From contig OX359274.1 in NCBI GenBank assembly GCA_947179155.2, positions 43,567,064 to 43,631,063 of the forward strand: a DNA stretch of 64,000 bases, read 5' to 3'. Below, one piece after another: positions 38,955-49,543 of the stretch; positions within the stretch are counted from its first letter, which is position 1; each line of letters opens with the position of its first letter. Origin of the DNA: Hedera helix (Eukaryota > Streptophyta > Magnoliopsida > Apiales > Araliaceae). The translations under genes and the position numbers were made by a program. The notes under the pieces are model-generated. The model made no database searches and was not told where the DNA came from. It was given only the letters and a program-made list of their open reading frames with translations.

Positions 38955-40908
38955 ATGAAATTTCGTCCCCGAAATTGACGTACCTGGCATTTCGAAGAGG
39001 TATGGATACCTAGACTTCATTTCAGATTCTAGCTCCCAGGTCATTTCCTCAATATCTTGGTTCCTCCATAAAACCTTAACTTGAGGTATAACCTTTGAGC
39101 GTAAGATCTGCTCCTTCTTATCTAGGATCTTAACAGGTACCTCCTCATACGTTAAATCTTCTGCTATAACGTCTGGTTCTAACTCAATGACGTGGTTTGG
39201 GTCATTCACATATTTACGTAACATAGATATGTGAAAAACGTTATGGATGCGAGACATACTTGGTGGTAAGGCTAGTCTGTAGGCTACAGTTCCTACTCGA
39301 TCGAGAATTTCAAATGGGCCAACAAATCGAGGGTTGAGCTTTCCTCTTTTTCCGAATCTCGTAACCCCTTTCCATGGAGAAACACGTAAGAATACATGAT
39401 CTCCGACGTTGAAACTTTCGTCTCTCCGATGAAGATCAGCATAACTCTTTTGTCGTTCTTGCGCTGTCTGTATTCGTTGTCGGATAATTTGGATCTTTTC
39501 TGTTGTCAAGCGTACCAACTCGGGTCCCAACAGTTTTGCTTCTCCTACCTCATTCCAACATACTGGAGAGCGACACTTGCGTCCATATAAAGCCTCGAAT
39601 GGAGCCATACCTATACTTGCTTGGTAACTGTTGTTGTAGGAAAATTCCACCAATGGCAAGTACTTATCCCAACTTCCTTTGAAATCTAGTACGCAAAGTC
39701 TTAAAAGATCTTCGAGGGTCTGAATCGTCCTTTCCGATTGTCCGTCCGTCTGAGGATGGTATGCAGAACTGAATCGTAGCTCGGTGCCCATAGCTTTTTG
39801 TAGACTGATCCAAAAGCGTGAAGTGAATCTAGGATCTCGATCAGAAACTATGGAAACTGGCATGCCATGCAATCTCACAATCTCATTTATGTACATACCG
39901 GCAAGACGTTCAAGTGAAAAGTTTTCTCGTATAGGCAAGAAATGAGCGGATTTGGTCAATCTATCTACGATGACCCAAATTGCATCTAAGCCTTGAGAAA
40001 CTTTGGGAAGACCCGTCACGAAGTCCATATTGATGTGTTCCCACTTCCATTCGGGAACTTCAAGTGGTTGTAATGGACCTTTAGGTACTTGATGTTCTGC
40101 CTTGACACGTTGACAAATTAGGCACCTTGAGATAAACTCTGCAATCTCTCTTTTCATATTGTTCCACCAAAATGTATGTCGAAGATCTCGATACATCTTG
40201 GTACCTCCTGGGTGGATTGCATACGGCGTGTTGTGTGCCTCCATCATGATTTTATGCTTTAATTCAGGATCGTTAGGAACACAGAGTCGAGAGTTGACTC
40301 GAAGTATTCCTTTCTCGTCGATTCTTGCTTCGGGAATGGTACCTTCTTGTACTTTCTTTATCATGTTTATCAGTTCCGGATCGGTAGCTTGAGCAGCTTT
40401 AATTTTATCGATTAAAGCTGGTTCTACTCGCACGTGAGCAATTTTCGAGTGGGTCCCTGGTGTCTTTAGCTCCATCTCCATCTTTTGCAAGTCGTACAAA
40501 ATACGCTTTTGTGTTGTCAGCAGTGCACTTGTACTCGCATAAGATTTTCTGCTCAAAGCGTCAGCTACAACGTTCGCCTTTCCCGGGTGATACTGGATTG
40601 TGTGATCATAATCCTTCAACAGCTCAAGCCAACGTCGTTGTCGCATGTTGAGTTCCTTCTGGGTGAAGAAATACTTGAGACTTTTATGATCCGTATAGAT
40701 ATCCACTTTCTCTCCGTACAAGTAGTGTCTCCAGATCTTCAACGCGAAAACGACTGCTGCCAACTCTAGATCATGAGTAGGGTAATTTTTCTCATAATCT
40801 TTGAGTTGTCGAGAGGCATAGGCTATAACCTTTCCATGTTGCATAAGGACACAGCCTAGACCTTTGCCTGAAGCATCGCTGTATATGACAAATTCTCCCG
40901 ATCCTGAT

Positions 40909-40913
40909 GGAAT
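40909..40913. repeat. Target-site duplication of inner retrotransposon (left)
   Basis: GGAAT, repeated at 51720-51724. It lies in the outer element's pol between the RT and RNase H regions. Confidence 0.9.
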
Positions 40914-41660
40914 TGTAAGACCCCGAATTTTATGAAATATAAAATTTAATTTTTTCTTTATATATTTTTCATGAAACAGTAAGTGGTTAAATTGACGAAA
41001 TTGAAAGTTAAGGATGTTATATGCAAATTTTATTTTGACGGACAATATTCGTTTTGTCGGGGAATATTCGGGCCGTACGACGGCGCCAAAATAACTAATT
41101 ATTGGTGGAGCCCACAACGGAATAATTGTCGGATATAGAAAACGACAGAAGTAATCTTTTTAAATAAAAATAGTCAACGGTGTTAACTGTTAAAATACCG
41201 GTGATAAAAGAATAGTAGCATACGGTAAAATTATGGTATTTTACTGTAGCACGCGGTATTCTATAGTAGCACAAGGTATTGTGCGGTGTTTATATTATTG
41301 AATTGATAAATTGGTTATTACACAGTATTTGCATTATTGATCTGATAATTGATACCGTAACTGTTGCACATCATTTCATCAATAATTGTCATTTCATAAT
41401 ATTTTATGTTATCAATTCAATAATTGTTGTTACACAGTATTTTGCATTATTGATTCAATAATTGTCATTACACTGTATTTCATATCATTGAGTCAATAAT
41501 TGTTGGTGCACTGTCTTTAAAATTATTGAACCAAATAATTGTCACAGTAGCAAATACACAGTAATTTATATTATTAAATTAATAATAATCTGTCACGTGT
41601 TTATTAAATTATTGTTGAATTATTGTCGTAGCATTATTTTATATGCAAGACATGTAGGAA

Positions 41661-41720
<60 letters not shown>

Positions 41721-43898
41721 AATTATTTAATTACTATTTGGAATAGTAAAAACATGTGGGCCCTCTGTGGGACCCACATGAAAAATGAAATGTGAGAATT
41801 GCTTGCTGGGTGGGTTGGTGAGAAGGAGAAAAGCAGCCAGACGGCTGCTACTGCAATTCAGCACTGGCGTGCTGCTCACCTACCGCATAGTAACTTCTTT
41901 TCTCCTATAAATAGCTTGCTCAGCTGAATAGAAAAATCACACCTAAAACATAAAATTTTTCTATAAGAATTTTATGAGTTTTCTTTGAGAATAGTAAGGT
42001 TATTTTGAGAGTTTGAAAGCCAAAAGGAGTGCAGAAATTTTTCAAGTAAGTCTTTTATTAAAGAGTAGTAATTTCATAAATTCTTATTTTTCACGGTATT
42101 CACAAATCTTCCTTTAGAAGACTCTTCTTTAAGAAGATTCATTTTTAAAAGCTTTCTTTGGAAGATTTATTTTGGAATATTATTTTTAAAACTATTTAAA
42201 AGTAGTTATATTATACTACAAAAATTATGTTAAATATATATAATTTTGATAATTCATATTATACGAGTTATCATACACTTTGAAATTTATATGTGGTAAT
42301 TACTAATTTTATTATAAAAATATAGGTTGATCAACCTCATTTAAATCAATATCCAGTCACGTGTTAAGGTAAGGGGTATCACTCTTTTCATCATCATAAA
42401 TGAATATTATTTTCTTTCTTACTTGAAGGAATTATCATTCTTTGATTCTCGAAAATAATATCGTTTCTTTCTTGTGCCATTTATTTCCATGTATTAAATT
42501 GTGGGAATAACCTTACGGAGCGGATTGCCGCCTGTTGGTGAATAACCTTTCGTATTCATTCATTATTAATCTCTGAGAATAACCTTACGGAGCGGATTGC
42601 CGCCTGTTTGGTGAATAACTCTTTGTACTCAAATTCTATTAAATTGTGGGAATAACCTTACGGAGCGGATTGCCGCCTGTTGGTGAATAACCCTTTGTAT
42701 TAATTTCCTTCACCTTTTGTTAATCAAACCTGCTACGGTAAGGGATATTATTTTCTTTCATACTCCTAAATCGAAATTTATTATGGAACTATTGCTTCTA
42801 TAATTCCTGAAAATATTATATGTTCCATAATAGTTGAACTTCATTATTTCAACTGAACCTTCCTATTTACGTGAACCTTTCTATTGAATTGTAACCGTTA
42901 TTCTGAACTGTGGATCTTGAATATCATTTTTAAATTTCACTCCACATCATGTTGGCAATTTGGACATTATTTGAATCTGCACAAAGTAAACTTCTGATAC
43001 TTATTGTTTATCATGTTCTTCTGTTCATCATTTGTATCACTGTTATTTGTATTAATCATCAAGAATCAAGCTGTTGTGAATATCTGTGGCCGGGGGCACA
43101 GATGTGATTTAATTGTTGAACAGATGATAGGTTAAAGGCGATATACTAGGTTAAAGGCGATACATCTGTTCGGTGTCTTTTATGGCACGTGGTGAATGTT
43201 CTCTTTGGCCCGTAGTGCAAAGATGAACTGTTGGTTGGTATGATTATGACCAAAGGCTGAATCTGGTATAATCATGACCGTTGGTGCTTTATTGAATATC
43301 TTTGGCCCGTAGTGCAAAGATGAACTGTTGATTTGCATGATTATGACCAGAAACTGTGAATTTTTATTATCATGACTAATGGTATTTCAGATGATAAAAG
43401 TTGATGATGTTTTTACTAAAAAGAGAAGCGAGTGGACATTATGGTCTGCATTATTCTTCTAATAGATTGCTCATTCCGCTGCTATTATTGATATGAACGT
43501 TGTTTAAGAATTTAACTGCAGTTTTTGATATAAACCTTGTAGTCTATTGTATTCTATCAAGAACTCAACTGTTGAAGGCTAATGATAAATTATTCGTCAT
43601 TATCTTAGTCATGATATTTCTTACTGGGCTATTTGAGCTCACCCTTTCTTTTCGTTCCATTGTTTTTCAACAGGAGATGAGAACGTAACGGGGTCTAGCC
43701 GGGGAATGGAGTGAGAGTGCGGGGATAGCTATCATAGTCTTCACGTGTTATAAAATAGTGTGGCAATAATAATGAAGACTTAGTTGTGTTGTATTATCCA
43801 CTGTATTGTTGTACGTTGTATTTCATTGTAATAATTTTGTTGTAGTCTTTTGACGACTCAAGTTTGGGCTGTGTGGGCTCAGATTTGGGGGCGTCACA
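40914..43898 (+). repeat. 5' LTR of inner retrotransposon
   Basis: 2985 bp from TGTAAGACCC to GGGCGTCACA. It contains a series of 50-bp ATT-rich repeats (about 41300-41560), a (TA)n tract (41666-41714), the hairpin CATGTGGG/CCCACATG (41753-41780), the TATA box (41906-41913) and three GAATAACC-type repeats (42504-42700). Confidence 0.95.
41906..41913 (+). promoter_or_regulatory. TATA box of the inner 5' LTR
   Basis: TATAAATA, context-conserved in all LTR copies. It would drive gag-pol starting at 44099, leaving an unusually long leader of over 2 kb that includes the LTR repeats. Confidence 0.6.
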
Positions 43899-43900
43899 GT

Positions 43901-43912
43901 TGGTATCAGAGC
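43901..43912 (+). promoter_or_regulatory. Primer-binding site of inner retrotransposon
   Basis: TGGTATCAGAGC, two bases after the LTR end, is complementary to the 3' end of plant initiator tRNA-Met, the standard primer of this group. Confidence 0.9.
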
Positions 43913-44098
43913 TTAGGGATATGGTCTTTAATGGAGATCTGGGGTTAGAACTAGGAGGGGAGAGACGAATAGAATCAGTCACTAGTATGTCCTACCTAAA
44001 TTAGATTTTATTATCTAATGAGTTGATTTGAATATAGGGACATGAAGTGATGAGTCAGTTTATTTGAACTAACATTTATTTTGTGACCACAGTTTAGT

Positions 44099-47000
44099 AT
44101 GGCATCTGGAAATCAAGAGGTTAACTATGAAATACCCGAAACGAATGTAGCCGAAAATCAAGAAGCCACAAACAATCCTCCTGCCAACTCAGGAAATAAT
44201 ATTCCTGATAACATGATGAATGATGGATTCTTTAGGAATTTCATGCAGTTCATGCAGAATCAGGCAAGAGGAAATCCAGTTAACAATAACGGTAGAAACG
44301 CTGGTAATTTGAGGATGGTCACTGTCAAGCAATTTAAAGAATTGGGACCACCTGAATTCCACGGGAAGCCTGACCCACTCAAAGCGGAGGCATGGCTGAA
44401 GCAGACGACAAAAATACTTGATGTCCTACAATGCGCTGATGATCAGAAGGTGCCCTTTGCTACTTTTATGTTTCGAGGTGAGGCGGATCACTGGTGGGAA
44501 GCGGTAAAACGTATCCACCCTTCAGCACTTGAGATGTCTTGGACAGAATTCCAAGAGCTATTTAATGAAAAGTACTTCCCAGAAAGCATCCGCCATATGA
44601 AGGAAGTGGAATTCATTAAGCTGGAGCAGGGAAACATGACAGTTTCTCAATATGAAGCTAAGTTTGCTGAACTGTCTCGTTTTGCGACTCATCTAGTAGA
44701 TGACGAAGCACGGATGAGTCGGATGTTCTTACGTGGTCTAAGATTCGAAATCCGTCAACAACTTAGCTCTCATAAATTTAGTTTGTATTCAGATGTTGTT
44801 GATAGGGCTCAAAGGGTGGAGCAAACAGATGAAAAATTACAGCCAAGAGTCAATGATCAGAGAAATGATAACAACCACAGGAACGAGAACCATCGAGGAG
44901 GTAACCAACACTTCGGTGGTAATTCCACATCAAATAACAGAAGAGGAGAATCCAGTGGGAACAATTTCAAAAGAAAGAGATTCCATAATAATTATGGAAG
45001 GGCACCAGTACCAGCACCAGCACCGACCCCAGTTTCAAGGGGAGAAGATCGACCACCAGTGAGATGCTATAGGTGTGGTCAGGAAGGTCACATCAGCCCA
45101 AACTGTACACTGCAATCCAAAAAGTGCTACAGTTGTGGGAAAGAGGGTCATCTTGCGCGATTTTGTCCTGCCACAAAATCAAGTCCAGCTGCAGTGATGA
45201 TACCAAAAGCTAGCGCGGATAAGGGAAAATCTGTAGTTCAAGGGAGAGCTTTTGTTGTGACATCCCAAATGGCACGAAACTCGAACGAGGTGATAACCGG
45301 TAAGCTATTCATAAATTCTCGTGAAGTCTACGCTTTGTTAGATACTGGCTCTACCCATTCTTTTATCTCACCTGCATGTGCTCAGCGTTTAAACTTAACT
45401 CCTGAAAATTTGGACTTTGACTTATCAGTTGAAACCTCATTAGGAGAAATGACCATTACATCTACTGTCTATAAATCTTGCCTAGTTCAAATCAACAACC
45501 TCACATTACCTGTTGACCTTATTTCTTTGGAGATGCATGAATTTGATGTGATTTTAGGAATTGATTGGTTGACTACCCATCATGCTAAAATTGATTGTTT
45601 TCATAAGATTATTAGTTTTCATATATCTAATCAACCTGTCATGCAAATTCAAGCAACTAAACCATTGAAATCTATAACTGTTATTTCTAGCCATAAAGCC
45701 ATTCGTTTATTGAAAAACGGATGTCAAGCCTTTTTAGCTCATGTCACTGATTTGAACAAAAATACGTCAAACTTGAATGATATTCTCATTGTTAATGAGT
45801 TTCCTGACGTTTTTCCGGAGGAACTTCCTGGTTTACCCCCAAACCGTGAAATTGAATTTTGTATTGATCTTGAACCTGGTACCAAGCCCATTTCCAAAAC
45901 TCCATACCGAATGGCTCCCATTGAACTTCAAGAGTTAAAAGTCCAACTACAGGAATTGTTGGATACTGGTTTCATTCGTCCGAGTGCATCACCTTGGGGT
46001 GCTCCTGTTCTATTTGTGAAGAAGAAGGACGGGAGTATGAGATTGTGCATTGACTACCGAGAATTGAACCATGTCACCATCAAAAACAGGTACCCGTTGC
46101 CTAGGATCGATGACATGTTTGATCAATTACAAGGTGCTCAACATTTCTCAAAGATTGATCTCCGTTCTGGATATCATCAGTTAAAGGTTAAAGCTGAGGA
46201 CATTCCAAAGACTGCTTTCAGAACTCGTTATGGGCATTATGAGTTTTTAGTCATGCCTTTTGGACTAACCAATGCTCCTGCAGCTTTCATGGACATGATG
46301 AACCGAATATTCAAGGAATATTTGGATCATTTTGTGGTTGTCTTTATTGATGACATCCTCATATACTCCAAAAGTCGTGAGGATCATGAACAACACCTGA
46401 GATTGATACTCCAGAAGCTCCGTGAGAACAAATTATATGCCAAGTTGAAGAAATGTGAGTTCTGGCTTGAGGAGGTCACGTTTCTTGGGCATGTGATTTC
46501 TAGTCAAGGAATATCAGTCGATCCTGCGAAGATTAAAACGGTACTAAATTGGGAACAACCCAAGACAGTAACCGAAGTCCGAAGTTTTCTGGGCCTAGCT
46601 GGTTATTATCGGAGATTCGTAGAAGGATTTTCTCGAATCGCCACTCCATTAACTCAGCTTACTCGGAAAAGCACAAAATTCATATGGAGCGAGCAATGCG
46701 AGAAAAGTTTTCAAGAGCTTAAGAGGAGACTTGTTTCAGCTCCTGTTCTGACCATTCCATCAGGATCGGGAGAATTTGTCATATACAGCGATGCTTCAGG
46801 CAAAGGTCTAGGCTGTGTCCTTATGCAACATGGAAAGGTTATAGCCTATGCCTCTCGACAACTCAAAGATTATGAGAAAAATTACCCTACTCATGATCTA
46901 GAGTTGGCAGCAGTCGTTTTCGCGTTGAAGATCTGGAGACACTACTTGTACGGAGAGAAAGTGGATATCTATACGGATCATAAAAGTCTCAAGTATTTCT

Positions 47001-48730
47001 TCACCCAGAAGGAACTCAACATGCGACAACGACGTTGGCTTGAGCTGTTGAAGGATTATGATCACACAATCCAGTATCACCCGGGAAAGGCGAACGTTGT
47101 AGCTGACGCTTTGAGCAGAAAATCTTATGCGAGTACAAGTGCACTGCTGACAACACAAAAGCGTATTTTGTACGACTTGCAAAAGATGGAGATGGAGCTA
47201 AAGACACCAGGGACCCACTCGAAGATTGCTCACGTGCGAGTAGAACCAGCTTTAATCGATAAAATTAAAGCTGCTCAAGCTACCGATCCGGAACTGATAA
47301 ACATGATAAAGAAAGTACAAGAAGGTACCATTCCCGAAGCAAGAATCGACGAGAAAGGAATACTTCGAGTCAACTCTCGACTCTGTGTTCCTAACGATCC
47401 TGAATTAAAGCATAAAATCATGATGGAAGCACACAACACGCCATTTGCAATCCACCCAGGAGGTACCAAGATGTATCGAGATCTTCGACATACATTTTGG
47501 TGGAACAATATGAAAAGGGAGATTGCAGAGTTTATCTCAAGGTGCTTAACTTGTCAACGTGTCAAGGCAGAGCATCAAGTACCTAAGGGTCCTTTACAAC
47601 CACTTGAGGTTCCCGAATGGAAGTGGGAACACATCAATATGGATTTCGTGACGGGTCTTCCCAAAGTTTCTCAAGGCTTAGATGCAATTTGGGTCATCGT
47701 AGATAGATTGACCAAATCCGCTCATTTCTTGCCTATACGAGAAAACTTTTCACTTGAACGTCTTGCCGGTATGTACATAAATGAGATCGGGAGATTGCAT
47801 GGCATGCCAGTTTCCATAGTTTCTGATCGAGATCCTAGATTCACTTCACGCTTTTGGATCAGTCTACAAAAAGCTATGGGCACTGAACTACGTTTTAGTT
47901 CTGCATACCATCCTCAAACGGACGGACAATCGGAAAGGACAATCCAGACCCTCGAAGATCTTTTGAGACTTTGCGTACTCGACTTCAAAGGAAGTTGGGA
48001 TAAGTACTTGCCATTGGTGGAATTTTCCTACAACAATAGTTACCAAGCAAGTATAGGCATGGCTCCATTCGAGGCTTTATATGGACGCAAGTGTCGCTCT
48101 CCAATATGTTGGAATGAGGTAGGAGAAGCAAAATTGTTGGGACCCGAGTTGGTACGCTTGACGACCGAAAAGATCCAAATGATCCGACAACGAATACAGA
48201 CCGCACAAGAACGACAAAAAAGTTATGCTGATCTTCATCGGAGAGACGAAAGTTTCAACGTCGGAGATCATGTATTCTTACGTGTTTCTCCATGGAAAGG
48301 AGTTACGAGATTCGGAAAGAGAGGAAAACTCAACCCTCGATTTATTGGCCCATTTGAAATTCTCGATCGAGTAGGAACCGTAGCCTACAGACTAGCCCTA
48401 CCACCAAGTATGTCTCGCATCCATAACGTTTTTCACATATCTATGTTACGTAAATATGTGAAGGACCCAAACCACGTCATTGAGTTAGAACCAGACGTTA
48501 TAGCAGAAGATTTAACGTATGAGGAGGTACCTGTTAAGATCCTAGATAAGAAGGAGCAGATCTTACGCTCAAAGGTTATACCTCAAGTTAAGGTTTTATG
48601 GAGGAACCAAGATATTGAGGAAATGACCTGGGAGCTAGAATCTGAGATGAAATCTAAATATCCTTACCTCTTCGAAATGCCAGGTACGTCAATTTCGGGG
48701 ACGAAATTTCATAAGGAGGGGAGGTTGTAA
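44099..48730 (+). CDS. Gag-pol polyprotein of inner retrotransposon
   Basis: One frame of 1543 codons without stop or frameshift. Order: gag/capsid-like domain (about residues 60-260), two CCHC zinc knuckles starting at C323 and C343, aspartic protease with DTG at 415-417, reverse transcriptase with FIDD (D751, D752), RNase H (YSDASGKG), integrase with an HHCC region and catalytic D1182, D1243 and E1279 (35 residues between the last two), a GPF motif, and a chromodomain-like C-terminus that in related elements reads histone marks and steers integration. All catalytic residues are present. The TAA stop (48728-48730) falls inside the 3' LTR, so the last codons are made of polypurine tract and LTR. 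Its transcript would be read against outer-element antisense. Known family; intactness is read directly. Confidence 0.97.
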   Translation: MASGNQEVNYEIPETNVAENQEATNNPPANSGNNIPDNMMNDGFFRNFMQFMQNQARGNPVNNNGRNAGNLRMVTVKQFKELGPPEFHGKPDPLKAEAWLKQTTKILDVLQCADDQKVPFATFMFRGEADHWWEAVKRIHPSALEMSWTEFQELFNEKYFPESIRHMKEVEFIKLEQGNMTVSQYEAKFAELSRFATHLVDDEARMSRMFLRGLRFEIRQQLSSHKFSLYSDVVDRAQRVEQTDEKLQPRVNDQRNDNNHRNENHRGGNQHFGGNSTSNNRRGESSGNNFKRKRFHNNYGRAPVPAPAPTPVSRGEDRPPVRCYRCGQEGHISPNCTLQSKKCYSCGKEGHLARFCPATKSSPAAVMIPKASADKGKSVVQGRAFVVTSQMARNSNEVITGKLFINSREVYALLDTGSTHSFISPACAQRLNLTPENLDFDLSVETSLGEMTITSTVYKSCLVQINNLTLPVDLISLEMHEFDVILGIDWLTTHHAKIDCFHKIISFHISNQPVMQIQATKPLKSITVISSHKAIRLLKNGCQAFLAHVTDLNKNTSNLNDILIVNEFPDVFPEELPGLPPNREIEFCIDLEPGTKPISKTPYRMAPIELQELKVQLQELLDTGFIRPSASPWGAPVLFVKKKDGSMRLCIDYRELNHVTIKNRYPLPRIDDMFDQLQGAQHFSKIDLRSGYHQLKVKAEDIPKTAFRTRYGHYEFLVMPFGLTNAPAAFMDMMNRIFKEYLDHFVVVFIDDILIYSKSREDHEQHLRLILQKLRENKLYAKLKKCEFWLEEVTFLGHVISSQGISVDPAKIKTVLNWEQPKTVTEVRSFLGLAGYYRRFVEGFSRIATPLTQLTRKSTKFIWSEQCEKSFQELKRRLVSAPVLTIPSGSGEFVIYSDASGKGLGCVLMQHGKVIAYASRQLKDYEKNYPTHDLELAAVVFALKIWRHYLYGEKVDIYTDHKSLKYFFTQKELNMRQRRWLELLKDYDHTIQYHPGKANVVADALSRKSYASTSALLTTQKRILYDLQKMEMELKTPGTHSKIAHVRVEPALIDKIKAAQATDPELINMIKKVQEGTIPEARIDEKGILRVNSRLCVPNDPELKHKIMMEAHNTPFAIHPGGTKMYRDLRHTFWWNNMKREIAEFISRCLTCQRVKAEHQVPKGPLQPLEVPEWKWEHINMDFVTGLPKVSQGLDAIWVIVDRLTKSAHFLPIRENFSLERLAGMYINEIGRLHGMPVSIVSDRDPRFTSRFWISLQKAMGTELRFSSAYHPQTDGQSERTIQTLEDLLRLCVLDFKGSWDKYLPLVEFSYNNSYQASIGMAPFEALYGRKCRSPICWNEVGEAKLLGPELVRLTTEKIQMIRQRIQTAQERQKSYADLHRRDESFNVGDHVFLRVSPWKGVTRFGKRGKLNPRFIGPFEILDRVGTVAYRLALPPSMSRIHNVFHISMLRKYVKDPNHVIELEPDVIAEDLTYEEVPVKILDKKEQILRSKVIPQVKVLWRNQDIEEMTWELESEMKSKYPYLFEMPGTSISGTKFHKEGRL
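48713..48725 (+). promoter_or_regulatory. Polypurine tract of inner retrotransposon
   Basis: AAGGAGGGGAGGT lies immediately 5' of the 3' LTR. It is also coding, for the last residues of gag-pol. Confidence 0.88.
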
Positions 48731-49472
48731 GACCCCGAATTTTATGAAATATAAAATTTAATTTTTTCTTTATATATTTTTCATGAAACAGTAAGTGGTT
48801 AAATTGACGAAATTGAAAGTTAAGGATGTTATATGCAAATTTTATTTTGACGGACAATATTCGTTTTGTCGGGGAATATTCGGGCCGTACGACGGCGCCG
48901 AAATAACTAATTATTGGTGGAGCCCACAACGGAATAATTGTCGGATATAGAAAACGACAGAAGTAATCTTTTTAAATAAAAATAGTCAACGGTGTTAACT
49001 GTTAAAATACCGGTGATAAAAGAATAGTAGCATACGGTAAAATTATGGTATTTTACTGTAGCACGCGGTATTCTATATTAGCACAAGGTATTGTGCGGTG
49101 TTTATATTATTGAATTGATAAATTGGTTATTACACAGTATTTGCATTATTGATCTGATAATTGATACCGTAACTGTTGCACATCATTTCATCAATAATTG
49201 TCATTTCATAATATTTTATGTTATCAATTCAATAATTGTTGTTACACAGTATTTTGCATTATTGATTCAATAATTGTCATTACACTGTATTTCATATCAT
49301 TGAGTCAATAATTGTTGGTGCACTGTCTTTAAAATTATTGAACCAAATAATTGTCACAGTAGCAAATACACAGTAATTTATATTATTAAATTAATAATAA
49401 TCTGTCACGTGTTTATTAAATTATTGTTGAATTATTGTCGTAGCATTATTTTATATGCAGGACATGTAGGAA

Positions 49473-49543
<71 letters not shown>

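Larger units (their letters stand above)
38937..40913 (-). pseudogene. Outer gag-pol, 3' part (RNase H to chromodomain)
   Basis: This is the distal half of the split polyprotein. Read on the minus strand it covers RNase H (YSDASGKGLGCVLMQHG), the integrase zinc-binding H-H-C-C region, the D,D35E core (MDFVTGLP, SDRDPRF, HPQTDGQSER), GPF and the chromodomain-like tail. Its stop codon TAA (38937-38939) lies inside the LTR. No stop interrupts this half. An open frame of 726 codons continues upstream into antisense LTR of the inner element (to 41117), but that is an insertion product. The proximal half is at 51720-54394. Confidence 0.9.

Noticed and set aside
42504..42700. Regular GC-rich repeats with variable spacers that resemble a CRISPR array at first sight
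   Set aside because: This is a plant LTR, the spacers are themselves repeated, and copy number differs between LTRs. It is a minisatellite.
46898..48271. Several minus-strand frames of 60-94 codons inside the inner gag-pol
   Set aside because: They mirror the real polyprotein and recur in the outer copy for the same reason.
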